This document shows, piece after piece, positions 18,560 through 27,681 of a stretch of 64,000 nucleotides of DNA (position 1 is the first letter of the stretch; every line of letters starts with the position of its first letter). Made by a program: the position numbers and the translations under genes. Origin of the DNA: Methylobacterium sp. WL1 (GTDB lineage Bacteria > Pseudomonadota > Alphaproteobacteria > Rhizobiales > Beijerinckiaceae). The stretch lies in the NCBI RefSeq assembly GCF_008000895.1, contig NZ_CP042823.1:4858501-4922500 (forward strand). Reading direction: 5' to 3'. A model generated the notes under the pieces. It worked only from the letters and a program-made list of their open reading frames with translations, was not told where the DNA came from and ran no database searches.

Positions 18560-21230
18560 TCAGCCCGCAGCCTCCTCCAACAGGATCTCGCGCTTGCCGG
18601 CGTGGTTGGCCGGACCGACGATGCCCTCGGTCTCCATCCGCTCCATCAGGGAGGCGGCGCGGTTGTAGCCGATCTGGAGCCGGCGCTGGATGTAGCTGGT
18701 CGAGGCCTTCTGGTCGCGCAGAACCACCTGCACGGCCTGGTCGTAGAGGTCGCCGCCGGTCTCGCCGAACGAGCCCTGGTCGAACACGGCGCCGTCGAGT
18801 TCCAGCTCGGCCGCGCCGGCCTTGCCCTTGGTCCCCTTCTCGGGGGCGCCGTCCTCGTCGTCGGCCGTGACGGCGTCGAGGTAGCTCGGGCGGCCCTGGC
18901 GCTTGAGGTGGGCGACCACGCTCTCGACCTCGCTGTCCGAGCAGAACGGCCCGTGCACCCGGGTCGTGCGCCCGCCGCCGGCCATGAACAGCATGTCGCC
19001 CTGGCCGAGCAGCTGCTCGGCGCCCATCTCACCCAGGATCGTGCGGCTGTCGATCTTGCTGGTGACCTGGAAGGAGATCCGGGTCGGGAAGTTCGCCTTG
19101 ATCGTGCCGGTGATCACGTCCACCGACGGGCGCTGCGTCGCCATGATCAGGTGGATGCCGGCCGCGCGCGCCATCTGGGCGAGCCGCTGGATCGCCCCCT
19201 CGATGTCCTTGCCCGCCACCATCATTAGGTCGGCCATCTCGTCGACCACGATCACGATGTAGGGGAGGGGGGCGAGGTCCATGGCCTCGTCCTCGTAGAT
19301 CGCCTCGCCGGTTTGCCGGTCGAAGCCGGTCTGGACGGTCCGGGTCAACACCTCGCCGCGGGCGGCGGCCTCCGAGACGCGGGCGTTGTAGCCGTCGATG
19401 TTGCGGACCGCGATCTTGGACATCTTCTTGTAGCGCTCCTCCATCTCGCGCACGGCCCATTTGAGGGCGATCACCGCCTTCTTGGGGTCGGTCACGACCG
19501 GGGAGAGCAGGTGCGGGATGCCGTCGTAGACCGACAGCTCCAGCATCTTGGGATCGACCATGATCAGCCGGCACTCCTCCGGCTTCAGCCGGTAGAGCAG
19601 CGACAGGATCATGGTGTTGATCGCCACCGACTTGCCCGAGCCGGTGGTGCCGGCCACCAGCAGGTGCGGCATCCGGGCGAGGTCGGCGATGATCGGCTCG
19701 CCGCCGATGTTCTTGCCGAGGCACAAAGCCAGCTTGTGCTTGCTCTCGGCGAAGTCCGTGGAGGCCAGAAGCTCGCGCAGGAACACCGTCTCGCGCTTGG
19801 CGTTCGGCAGTTCGATGCCGATGGCGTTGCGGCCGGGGACGACCGCCACGCGGGCCGAGACCGCCGACATCGAGCGGGCGATGTCGTCGGCGAGCGCGAT
19901 CACGCGGCTGGACTTGGTGCCGGGTGCGGGCTCCAGCTCGTAGAGCGTGACGACCGGGCCGGGGCGCACCGCCAGGATGTCGCCGCGCACGCCGAAATCG
20001 CCGAGCGTCGCCTCGAGCAGGGTCGCGTTCTGCTCCAGGGCGTCGGCCGAGACCTGGCTTGCCGGGGAGGGGCCGCGCGGGGCCGCCAGCAGATCGAGGG
20101 CCGGCAGGGCGTAATCCTCGGGCCGGACCTGCGGCGCGGGCGCCCGGCGGGCCGGCACCGGCGCGGCGGCCGGCGCCGCGACCCGCGAGGCGGTCGGCTC
20201 CGGACGGGCGGCGGCCGGCCGCGGCGGGGCCTCCTCGTACGCGTCCGGCTCGTCCTCTTCCGGGGCAGCGGGACCGGTGCCCGGCGGGCGGTCGCCCCCG
20301 CAGGAGCCGACGCGTCCCGGCTCGGATCCTGACCGTCGAACGGGGCCTCGAAAACGGCTCGCGCCGCGCCTGGCCCGGCTTGGGCGGCCTCCGGCAGGTG
20401 CTCGGCCCAGGGCAGGTCCGCATCCGTGAAGGCGCGCCGCGCCGCGAGCGCCGGGAGGCGCTGTCGAACGGCTCGACCCGGCCGGTCCGCCACGCCTCGA
20501 TCCGCCGCGCCAGGGCGACGCGCATCCGCATCAGGCCCTGGGCGAGGGCGCCGATGCCCACGAGGCCGAGGCTCGGCTCGTCGGCATCCTCGCGCTCGTC
20601 GCGACCCCGCACGGACGGATGCCGGGCGGGATAGGGCTCGTCGTGGAAGGACTCCTCCTCGGCGGCCCCGAACCGGCAGGCGCCGGTCAGGCTGAGGATC
20701 GCCACCGCGGCGTAGACGAAGCCGACGAGGTGGGCCGCCGCCGACGACACCGCCCCGACGATCACCCGGGCCATGGACAGCAGGCCGTCTCCGGCGACGC
20801 CGCCGAGCCCGGTGGGCAGGGGCCAGCGCGCGGTGGGCGGCAGGGCGCTCGCCACCGCGCTCGCGGCGCAGAAGCCGATGATCCAGAGCGCCAGGCGCAT
20901 GCCGCCCTGGGGCAGGTCGCGCTCGCGCATCAGCCGGACGCCCCAGAGCACGGGCGGCAGCACGAACGCGAGGGCACCCAGACCGAGGATCTGCATGGCG
21001 AGGTCGGCCACGACGGCGCCCGGCTGGCCGAGCACGTTGTGGGCCGGGTGGTCGGTGGCGTGGTTGAGGCTCGGGTCGTCGATCGACCACGTGGCGAGCG
21101 CCACGGTGAGCGCGACCGCGCCGGTGAACAGGACGAGCCCTCCGAGCTCCGTCAGGCGCTTGCCCAAGAAGGGGCGAACGCTGTCGACGTAAGTGTCGTA
21201 GGGCGACGCGGGACGGCGAAGCGAGCGCAT
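18560..21230 (-). CDS. ftsK: DNA translocase FtsK, two apparent frameshifts in the linker
   Basis: ATG 21230 begins [20 protein letters not shown]. Four or more membrane segments follow ([19 protein letters not shown] and others), then a long linker, the alpha/beta RecA-like motor with Walker A GTTGSGKS and [20 protein letters not shown], and a C-terminal gamma winged helix ([20 protein letters not shown]) that reads KOPS. FtsK pumps DNA at the septum and aids XerCD dimer resolution. The frame breaks twice in the linker, near 20457-20461 and near 20270-20300. Adding one base at each restores a ~890-residue protein. Since ftsK is normally essential, sequencing error is likelier than inactivation. 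Confidence 0.9.
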
Positions 21231-21405
21231 GCGGGACCGGACGCGAACGGGGACTCTGACCCGAAGGCTAGTCACGCCGGCCTTAACGACCTGCTAAGGT
21301 TGAGGAAGCCTGACCCCCCGTACCCGGGCCCGCGCGGGATCCGGAGCGGGCGTGTCCGGGCCTGGGGTGGTGCAAAAACCGCCCCGCTATGGCACAGAAA
21401 CCGCC

Positions 21406-22506
21406 ATGAACATCGACGGTCAGCCCTATCGCACGATCTTCCCGGACCCGGACGGCGTCAGCGTCCAGGTGATCGACCAGACACGCCTGCCCTTCGCGTT
21501 CGAGCTGAGGCGCCTCGCCACGCTGGACGACGCGGCGGTGGCGATCCGCACCATGATCGTGCGCGGCGCGCCGCTGATCGGCGTCACCGCGGCCTACGGG
21601 CTGGCGCTCGCCATGCGGGCGGATCCGTCGATGGACGGGATCGACCGGGCGGTGGCGACGCTCGCCGCGACGCGCCCGACGGCGATCAACCTGCGCTGGG
21701 CGCTCGACCGGGTCGCCGGCAACCTGCGGCAGATCCAGCCGGCCGAGCGCTTCGCCCACGCCTTCGCGGAAGCCGGCCGCGTCGCCGAGGAGGATGTCGC
21801 CAGCTGCCGCTCGATCGGCGCCCATGGCGGCCAGATCATCGCCGACCTGCACAAGGCGAACGGCGGGCGGCCGGTCACGGTGCTGACCCATTGCAACGCC
21901 GGCTGGCTCGCCACGGTGGATTGGGGCACCGCGCTGGCGCCGATCTACGCCGCCCACGAGCGGGGCGTGCCGGTGCACGTGCTGGTGGACGAAACCCGGC
22001 CGCGCAGCCAGGGCGCGGCGCTCACCGCCTTCGAGCTGAACGGCCACGGCGTGCCCCACACGGTGATCGCCGACAATGCCGGCGGCCACCTGATGCAGCA
22101 TGGCGGCGTCGACCTGTGCATCGTCGGCTCGGACCGCACCACGGCGTCGGGCGACGTCTGCAACAAGATCGGCACCTACCTGAAGGCGCTGGCCGCCCAC
22201 GACAACCGCGTGCCGTTCTACGCCGCCCTGCCGTTCTCGACGATCGACTGGACGCTCCACGACGGCGTCAAGGAGATCCCGATCGAGGAGCGCGACGGCC
22301 GCGAGGTCACCCACATGACCGGCCGCCTGGCCGAGGGCGGCTTCGCCACGATCGAGGTGGTCTCCCCGGGCAGCCCCGTGGCCAACCCGGCCTTCGACGT
22401 GACCCCGGCCCGCCTCGTGACCGGGATCATCACCGAGCGCGGCATCTGCGCGGCGAGCGAAGAGGGGCTGTGCGGGCTCTACCCGGAGCGCCGGAAGGCG
22501 GCGTGA
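21406..22506 (+). CDS. mtnA: S-methyl-5-thioribose-1-phosphate isomerase
   Basis: A 366-residue enzyme of the methionine salvage pathway; it converts methylthioribose 1-phosphate to methylthioribulose 1-phosphate. Start ATG 21406 ([20 protein letters not shown]). Motifs: [40 protein letters not shown] (catalytic Cys), [38 protein letters not shown] (catalytic Asp). Homologous to eIF2B subunits but with the enzyme's Cys and Asp kept. No other mtn genes are in the window. Confidence 0.95.
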   Translation: MNIDGQPYRTIFPDPDGVSVQVIDQTRLPFAFELRRLATLDDAAVAIRTMIVRGAPLIGVTAAYGLALAMRADPSMDGIDRAVATLAATRPTAINLRWALDRVAGNLRQIQPAERFAHAFAEAGRVAEEDVASCRSIGAHGGQIIADLHKANGGRPVTVLTHCNAGWLATVDWGTALAPIYAAHERGVPVHVLVDETRPRSQGAALTAFELNGHGVPHTVIADNAGGHLMQHGGVDLCIVGSDRTTASGDVCNKIGTYLKALAAHDNRVPFYAALPFSTIDWTLHDGVKEIPIEERDGREVTHMTGRLAEGGFATIEVVSPGSPVANPAFDVTPARLVTGIITERGICAASEEGLCGLYPERRKAA

Positions 22507-22512
22507 GCCGCC

Positions 22513-23556
22513 TCAGCGCACGCCGGGCCGGCCGGATTCGGCGAGCTGCTGCGCCCGTGCGTTCTGACGCTCGAACATCCAACCCGGGTATTCGGGCGGC
22601 AGGACGCTCACCGCGTCGAGGGCATCGAGTTCCGCGTCGGTGAGGCTCAGCCGCGTGGCCGCGATGTTGTCCTCGAGTTGGTCGAGGCGCTTGGCGCCGA
22701 CGATGACGCTGGTCACCGCCCGGCGGTGCAGCAGCCAGGCGAGCGCCACCTGAGCCACCGAGACGCCGCGGCTCTCCGCCACCGGGCGCATCGCGGCGAT
22801 GCAGGCTTCGCCGCGCGGGCCGTCGACCGGCGGAAAGTCGAAGCTCGCCCGCCGACCCTCCCCGGAACCGCCGGAATACTTGCCGCTGAGCAGGCCGCCG
22901 GCGAGGGGGCTCCAGACCAGGAGTCCGAGACCCTCGGACCGCAGCATCGGGACGATGTCCCGTTCGAGGTCGCGCCCGGCGATCGAGTAATACGCCTGCA
23001 GGGTCTCGAACCGCGCGAGGTTGGCCCGCTCGGCGATGCCCTGCGCCTTGACGATCTGCCACGCCGCCCAGTTCGAGACCCCGACGTAACGCACGTGGCC
23101 GTGCTGCACGAGGATGTCGAGGGCCCGCATCGTCTCCTCCATCGGCGTCGCCGGGTCGAAGCCGTGGATCTGGTAGAGGTCGATGTGGTCGAGCTTGAGC
23201 CGCTTCAGGCTCGCCTTGCAGGCGTCGATCAGGTGCAAGCGCGAGGCGCCCCGCGCGTTGGCGCCTGGACCCATCGGCCCGTAGCCCTTGGTGGCGACGA
23301 CGACGCTGTCACGCGGGACCTTGAGATCGTGCAAGGCCTGTCCGGTGATCTCCTCGGAGAGCCCCTCGGCGTAGACATCCGCCGTGTCGATGAAGTTGAT
23401 GCCGGCGTCGATCGCCCGCCCGACGAGCCGCCCCGCCTCGGCTTGGTCGAGGGCGCCGATCTGGCGCCACATCCCGGCTCCGCCTCCGAAGGTCATCGTC
23501 CCGAGGCAGAGTTCCGAAACGAACAGCCCCGTGTTGCCGAGCTTCTTCTGGTACAT
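22513..23556 (-). CDS. aldo/keto reductase
   Basis: A 347-residue NADP-dependent reductase of the AKR superfamily. Start ATG 23556 (MYQKKLGNTGLFVSELCLGT); the frame is open further upstream. Catalytic tetrad residues are visible: Asp and Tyr in NFIDTADVYAEG, Lys in VVVATKGYGP, His in DLYQIHGFDP. The coenzyme-binding end is VTSVIVGAKRLDQLEDN. Members reduce aldehydes and ketones or 2,5-diketogluconate; the substrate is not predictable. Convergent with mtnA (six bases between stops). Confidence 0.93.
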   Translation of the reverse strand: MYQKKLGNTGLFVSELCLGTMTFGGGAGMWRQIGALDQAEAGRLVGRAIDAGINFIDTADVYAEGLSEEITGQALHDLKVPRDSVVVATKGYGPMGPGANARGASRLHLIDACKASLKRLKLDHIDLYQIHGFDPATPMEETMRALDILVQHGHVRYVGVSNWAAWQIVKAQGIAERANLARFETLQAYYSIAGRDLERDIVPMLRSEGLGLLVWSPLAGGLLSGKYSGGSGEGRRASFDFPPVDGPRGEACIAAMRPVAESRGVSVAQVALAWLLHRRAVTSVIVGAKRLDQLEDNIAATRLSLTDAELDALDAVSVLPPEYPGWMFERQNARAQQLAESGRPGVR

Positions 23557-23616
23557 GTATCCGGTATCCCGTCCGTCTCCGTCGCGACAACGCACGGGGA
23601 CCGGAACCGCTGCGCC

Positions 23617-24606
23617 TCACGGCTCCCAGCGATGGAACACCGCGCTGTCGAACGAAAAAACCGGCTCGCCGCGCTGGTTCACCCCGGTGTTGCGCGCAAA
23701 CGCCAGGCCCCAGCCGGGGCGGGACGCGGAGGCGCGCTTGTCGGTGAGCTTCGTGCTGAACCGGACCGTGTCGCCGGCGTAGACCGGCTTGAGCCAGCGC
23801 AGGTTCTTGAAGCCCGGGGAGGGGCCCGATTCCGGAACTGGGCCGCGGCTCGCCGTGTAGGCGGCGTCCCGGGCGCGGGTGGTGAGCAGCCGGTTCATGT
23901 AGGCTGAGGCGGTGTGCCAGCCGGAGGCGCAGAGACCGCCGAAATGGCTGCGCTTGGCGGCCGCGTGGTCGAGGTGGAACGCCTGCGGGTCGTAGGCCTC
24001 GGCGAAGGCCACGATCGCGGCGGCGCTGAACGGGTAGGCCCCGAGGTCGCGGACCAAGCCGATTTCGGCGTCCCGCAGGAACGGCAGGATCTCGGCATCC
24101 TCCGGCTCCTCGACCGGGCCCGGCTCGCCGATCTCGACGGGGCGGGGCGGCAGGGGATCGGTGCCGCGGCGGGCCAGCATGAAGGTGAAGCGCTGGGTCA
24201 GCACCGTCTCGCCGCGCGGGTTGCCCAACGCGACCTCCGCGGTGACGAAGCCGAGCCCCGGCTTCGAGGCCGAGTCCCGCATCCCCACGACCCGGAAGGT
24301 CAGCGTCAGCGCATCGCCGGGCAGGACCGGCGCCAGCCAGCGCAACTCGTCGATCCCGGGCGCGCCCAACGACGAGCCGCCCTGGAACGGACCCCGCTGC
24401 AGCAGCCGCATGCCGAGCGCGGCCGTGTGCCAGCCCGACGCGATCAGACGGCCCACGAAGGTCGGCTCCGCCGCCGCCTCGTCGAGGTGGAATGGCTGGA
24501 AGTCGAACGCCCGCGCGAACCCCACGATGGCGTCGCGGGTGACCGTCAGGGGCTCGCCGGCGATGACGTCGCCGACGGAAAAATCCTCGACCGCGGGGTC
24601 CGGCAT
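23617..24606 (-). CDS. MaoC-family dehydratase, tandem hotdog domains
   Basis: A 329-residue protein starting MPDPAVEDFSVGDVIAGEPL. Two hotdog domains are in tandem. The first shows FDFQPFHLDEAAAEPTFVG followed by LIASGWHTAALGMRLL; the second shows YDPQAFHLDHAAAKRSHFG followed by LCASGWHTASAYMNRLL. Each keeps the D-x-Q-x-x-H-x-D active-site pattern (Asp/His) of R-specific enoyl-CoA hydratases. Internal duplication within one chain is characteristic of two-domain MaoC proteins. It follows ychF by 34 bases and is likely in the same transcript. Confidence 0.9.
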   Translation of the reverse strand: MPDPAVEDFSVGDVIAGEPLTVTRDAIVGFARAFDFQPFHLDEAAAEPTFVGRLIASGWHTAALGMRLLQRGPFQGGSSLGAPGIDELRWLAPVLPGDALTLTFRVVGMRDSASKPGLGFVTAEVALGNPRGETVLTQRFTFMLARRGTDPLPPRPVEIGEPGPVEEPEDAEILPFLRDAEIGLVRDLGAYPFSAAAIVAFAEAYDPQAFHLDHAAAKRSHFGGLCASGWHTASAYMNRLLTTRARDAAYTASRGPVPESGPSPGFKNLRWLKPVYAGDTVRFSTKLTDKRASASRPGWGLAFARNTGVNQRGEPVFSFDSAVFHRWEP

Positions 24607-24640
24607 GGCAGCCTCGTCCAGTGCGTCAGGGGAGGGGGGC

Positions 24641-25738
24641 TCAGTTGGCGAAGCGGAAATGCAGCACGTCGCCGTCCTGCACCACGTACTCCTTGCCCTC
24701 GAGTCGCAGCTTGCCGGCGTCCCGGGCACCGGATTCGCCGCCCAGCGTGGTGTAGTCCTTGAACGCGATGGTCTCGGCGCGGATGAAGCCCTTCTCGAAA
24801 TCCGAGTGGATCACTCCGGCGGCGCCGGGCGCGCGGGTGCCCTTGGTGATCGTCCAGGCCCGGGCCTCCTTGGGGCCGACCGTGAAGTAGGTCACGAGGC
24901 CCAGGAGGTCGTAGCCGGCGCGGATCACCCGGTTGAGGCCGGGCTCGGTCAGACCCACGGCCTCCAGGAACTCGGCCTGGTCGCCCTCCGGCATCACGGC
25001 GATCTCGCTCTCGATCTTGGCCGAGACCACCACCGCGATGGCACCCTCGGCCTTGGCGCGGGCGAAGACCGAATCCGAGTAGGCGTTGCCCTTGTCGGCA
25101 TCACCCTCGTCGACGTTGCAGACGTAGAGCACCGGCTTGGCGGTCATGAGGCCCAGGGACTGGAACAGCTTCTCCTCGTCCGGCTTGCGCTCGACCAGCC
25201 GCGCCGGCTTGCCCTCGCGCAGCAGCGGCAGGGCGCGGTTGACGAGATCGAGGCTCTCCTTGGCCTCCTTGTCGGCACCCTTGGCCTTCTTCTCCAGGGC
25301 GATGGCCCGGCGCTCCAGGCTGTCGAGGTCGGCCAGCATCAGCTCGGTCTCGATGGTTTCGATGTCGGCGGCCGGATCGACCTTGCCCTCGACATGGGTG
25401 ACGTCGCCGTCGGTGAAGCAGCGGACCACGTGCGCGATGGCGTCGACCTCACGGATGTTGGCCAGGAACTGGTTGCCCAGGCCCTCGCCCTTGGAGGCGC
25501 CGCGCACCAGCCCGGCGATGTCCACGAAGGTCAGCCGCGTCGGGATTTTCTCTTTCGAACTCGCGATCCGGACGAGGTCGTCCAGGCGCGGATCTGGCAC
25601 CGCCACCTCGCCGACATTCGGCTCGATGGTGCAGAACGGATAGTTCGCCGCCTGCGCGGCCGCCGTCTGCGTCAGCGCGTTGAACAGGGTCGACTTGCCG
25701 ACGTTCGGCAGGCCGACGATGCCGCATTTGAAGCCCAT
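24641..25738 (-). CDS. ychF: redox-regulated ATPase YchF (OLA1 type)
   Basis: A 365-residue Obg-like P-loop protein that hydrolyses ATP and binds ribosomes. Start MGFKCGIVGLPNVGKSTLFN carries G1. G3 is FVDIAGLVRGASKGEGLGNQ. G4 is altered to CNVDE in place of NKxD, the mark of ATP rather than GTP specificity. The C-terminal TGS domain (YFTVGPKEARAWTITKGTRA, then EGKEYVVQDGDVLHFRFAN) is complete. In many bacteria ychF directly follows pth; here a vapBC pair lies between them. Confidence 0.96.
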   Translation of the reverse strand: MGFKCGIVGLPNVGKSTLFNALTQTAAAQAANYPFCTIEPNVGEVAVPDPRLDDLVRIASSKEKIPTRLTFVDIAGLVRGASKGEGLGNQFLANIREVDAIAHVVRCFTDGDVTHVEGKVDPAADIETIETELMLADLDSLERRAIALEKKAKGADKEAKESLDLVNRALPLLREGKPARLVERKPDEEKLFQSLGLMTAKPVLYVCNVDEGDADKGNAYSDSVFARAKAEGAIAVVVSAKIESEIAVMPEGDQAEFLEAVGLTEPGLNRVIRAGYDLLGLVTYFTVGPKEARAWTITKGTRAPGAAGVIHSDFEKGFIRAETIAFKDYTTLGGESGARDAGKLRLEGKEYVVQDGDVLHFRFAN

Positions 25739-25742
25739 GGAC

Positions 25743-26189
25743 TCAGTTCCGTTGAAGCACGTCGCCGGGCGACGCGCGGAAAGGGTTGATGAGGGTCAGG
25801 CCCTCGAACACGGTGCCGTGTGCCATATCCTCGGTCAGGAAGTATCGGCATCCGGCGAGCTGGGCCGCGGCTACCAGGAGGCAATCGAACCACTGATAGC
25901 CCAGCTTGTCCCGCACCGCCCAGGCGACCTCGAGTTCCTCCTCGTCCAAGGGCTTGTCGCCCCAGACCTTAAGCGCCTCGATCTCCTGCTGGATGTCGGC
26001 GAGGGGACGCCTCGGCTCGTTCCTCAGGATCCAGCGTGTCAACTCGTTGAGGACCTGCATGTTGATACGCGCGGCGCCCTGTGCGCCGAGGCTTCGCACC
26101 CATTCCTGGGCGGTCGCGTTTTTGTCGCTCTGCTTGGCGTCGCGCCCATAAATCAGCACGTTGGTATCGACGAAGACCTGGTCAGTCAT
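25743..26189 (-). CDS. vapC: PIN-domain toxin VapC
   Basis: A 148-residue PIN-domain ribonuclease. The first catalytic Asp is in VFVDTNVLIYGRD (residue 8), an acidic residue in QVLNELTRW, and the distal acidic cluster in YQWFDCLLVAAAQLAGCRYF with LTEDMAHG. VapC toxins cleave tRNA or rRNA when free of antitoxin. The gene overlaps the antitoxin gene by eight bases and ends four bases before the ychF start, so it sits inside the pth-ychF transcription unit. Confidence 0.88.
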   Translation of the reverse strand: MTDQVFVDTNVLIYGRDAKQSDKNATAQEWVRSLGAQGAARINMQVLNELTRWILRNEPRRPLADIQQEIEALKVWGDKPLDEEELEVAWAVRDKLGYQWFDCLLVAAAQLAGCRYFLTEDMAHGTVFEGLTLINPFRASPGDVLQRN

Positions 26190-26412
26190 CGTACAGCTGG
26201 TCGCGTGTCGGGGCGCGTCCGTTCTCGTCGGTCAGGTTCATTGGGGGGCCGGCCAGGAACCGCTCGATCGCTTCGAGCTGCGTCAGCGGCCGGCCGACGC
26301 GCTGCTCGACGGCCTCGGCGACGAACCGCGACAGGCTCTTGCCGTCGCGCGCGGCGGCGACACGCGCCCGCTGCAGCAGGGCCTCGCTCATCGTCACGGT
26401 GACGTTCTTCAT
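26182..26412 (-). CDS. vapB: ribbon-helix-helix antitoxin of the VapC pair
   Basis: A 76-residue protein. The N-terminal ribbon-helix-helix is MKNVTVTMSEALLQRARVAA, followed by GKSLSRFVAEAVEQRVG, the dimeric DNA-binding unit. The C-terminal tail (residues ~50-76, FLAGPPMNLTDENGRAP) is the likely toxin-binding extension. It precedes vapC with overlapping frames, the usual antitoxin-first order. Autoregulation by the pair is expected from family knowledge; no palindrome is clear in the 40 bases upstream. Confidence 0.85.
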   Translation of the reverse strand: MKNVTVTMSEALLQRARVAAARDGKSLSRFVAEAVEQRVGRPLTQLEAIERFLAGPPMNLTDENGRAPTRDQLYDD

Positions 26413-26453
26413 CGCAGCCTCCGCCGGCTATATCGTGTCCTCGTGTTTCCGTG

Positions 26454-27062
26454 TCAATTTTTCGCGCCCAGCGTCTTCACCGCGTCCCAGCCTCGGCCGG
26501 CCATGGCGAGGTGGACCTTGTTCTGGAAGCTCGCATCCTCGCCCACCGCCAGCAGGGCGACGTGGTCGGCGACCGCGTGGCAGAGATCCTCGACCCAGGG
26601 CAGCTCGGCCTTGCCGAAATCATTGAGCACGTAGGCGTGCACCTGTGCCTTGTCGCCGGGATGGCCGATGCCGAGCCGCACCCGGCGGTAGTCGTTGCCA
26701 CATTGGGCGGTGATCGAGCGCAGGCCGTTATGGCCGGCATTGCCGCCGCCCAGCTTCACCCGGAGCTTGGCCGGGGCGAGGTCGAGTTCGTCGTGCAGCA
26801 CGATCACGTCGCTCAAGGGGATCTTGTAGAAGCGCTGCGCCTCCGAGACCGAGCGCCCGGACTCGTTCATGAAGGTCGAGGGCTTGAGCAGGATCGCCCG
26901 CTCGGTGCCCAGCACGACCTCGGCAGCCTCGCCCTGGAAGCGGTGCCGGAACGGGCTCGCCCGGTGCTGGCGGGCGATCGCGTCGATGGCCAGGAAACCG
27001 ATATTGTGCCGGTTGTTCGCGTAGCGCGAACCCGGGTTTCCGAGGCCGACGATCAACCGCAT
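26454..27062 (-). CDS. pth: peptidyl-tRNA hydrolase
   Basis: A 202-residue enzyme that releases peptides from dropped-off peptidyl-t[23 protein letters not shown] holds the conserved Asn10 and the catalytic His20. [33 protein letters not shown] (Asp93) and [13 protein letters not shown] complete the active site. Start at ATG 27062. It is first in a strand-coherent group pth-vapB-vapC-ychF-maoC. The usual upstream neighbour rplY is not present. Confidence 0.96.
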   Translation of the reverse strand: MRLIVGLGNPGSRYANNRHNIGFLAIDAIARQHRASPFRHRFQGEAAEVVLGTERAILLKPSTFMNESGRSVSEAQRFYKIPLSDVIVLHDELDLAPAKLRVKLGGGNAGHNGLRSITAQCGNDYRRVRLGIGHPGDKAQVHAYVLNDFGKAELPWVEDLCHAVADHVALLAVGEDASFQNKVHLAMAGRGWDAVKTLGAKN

Positions 27063-27431
27063 GGCAGGGTTCCTGGCGCGATCCGGTTCATACCCGCTCA
27101 CGGGGCATCCATTGCGGGGCGGTCTGTGGCACGCTTCCCCGCGCGACGCATCCCCGCGCCGGCCGCGAGACCCGCACCGCCGCGCCTGCCGTTCCGGCCT
27201 CACCGGATCCTGCATCGGGCCTTCGGACCCGCACGGTCGCCGACCTTGCGCCGACCGTGCGCCACCGCACGGCATCGGTCGAACCGCCGGCAGAGTATCG
27301 CGGTTGAGAGGTCACATTCGGCCAAGCAAAGCCCGAGCGATCAAGACCGCCGCACCGACGATCTTCCTCACCCGACACGGTTGACCGGATCACTTCCCGT
27401 CGCAGTCAGACTCAGACACGAGGAGATCGTC
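27063..27431. other. 369-bp intergenic region, divergent promoters
   Basis: The region lies between pth (minus) and a small exported protein (plus). No gene is supported. A strong Shine-Dalgarno (GAGGAGA) just before 27432 belongs to the downstream gene. Confidence 0.4.
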
Positions 27432-27662
27432 ATGACGATTCGCATGTTCGCCGCCGCCGCCCTGTTCGCCGCCGCGGCCACCCCGGCCCTGGCGCAGGGG
27501 CTGGACTCGAAGCATTCGCCCTACCCGGCCTCGGCCTATTCGGGCTGGGTCGGGAATGCCGGCGTCCTGCAGCAGGATCGGACCCAGTCCGCACGGGCCT
27601 CCGCCTATCGCTACGCCGGCCCGCATGCCGGCGGCCCGGCCAACGCCCTGCCGCGGTACTGA
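27432..27662 (+). CDS. small exported hypothetical protein
   Basis: A 76-residue protein with a typical signal peptide (MTIRMFAAAALFAAAATPAL, cleavage after AQ) and a 50-residue mature part rich in Tyr, Ser and Gly (SKHSPYPASAYSGWVGN, ending ALPRY). ATG 27432 is preceded by GAGGAGA at good spacing, which makes the start firm. Likely periplasmic. The function is unknown; similar short secreted proteins are common in methylobacteria. Confidence 0.75.
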   Translation: MTIRMFAAAALFAAAATPALAQGLDSKHSPYPASAYSGWVGNAGVLQQDRTQSARASAYRYAGPHAGGPANALPRY

Positions 27663-27681
27663 GGCCGGGGGGCGCCGCCCG

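Noticed and set aside
21276..21405. Possible SAM-type riboswitch before mtnA
   Set aside because: No convincing conserved core or expression platform could be seen by eye.
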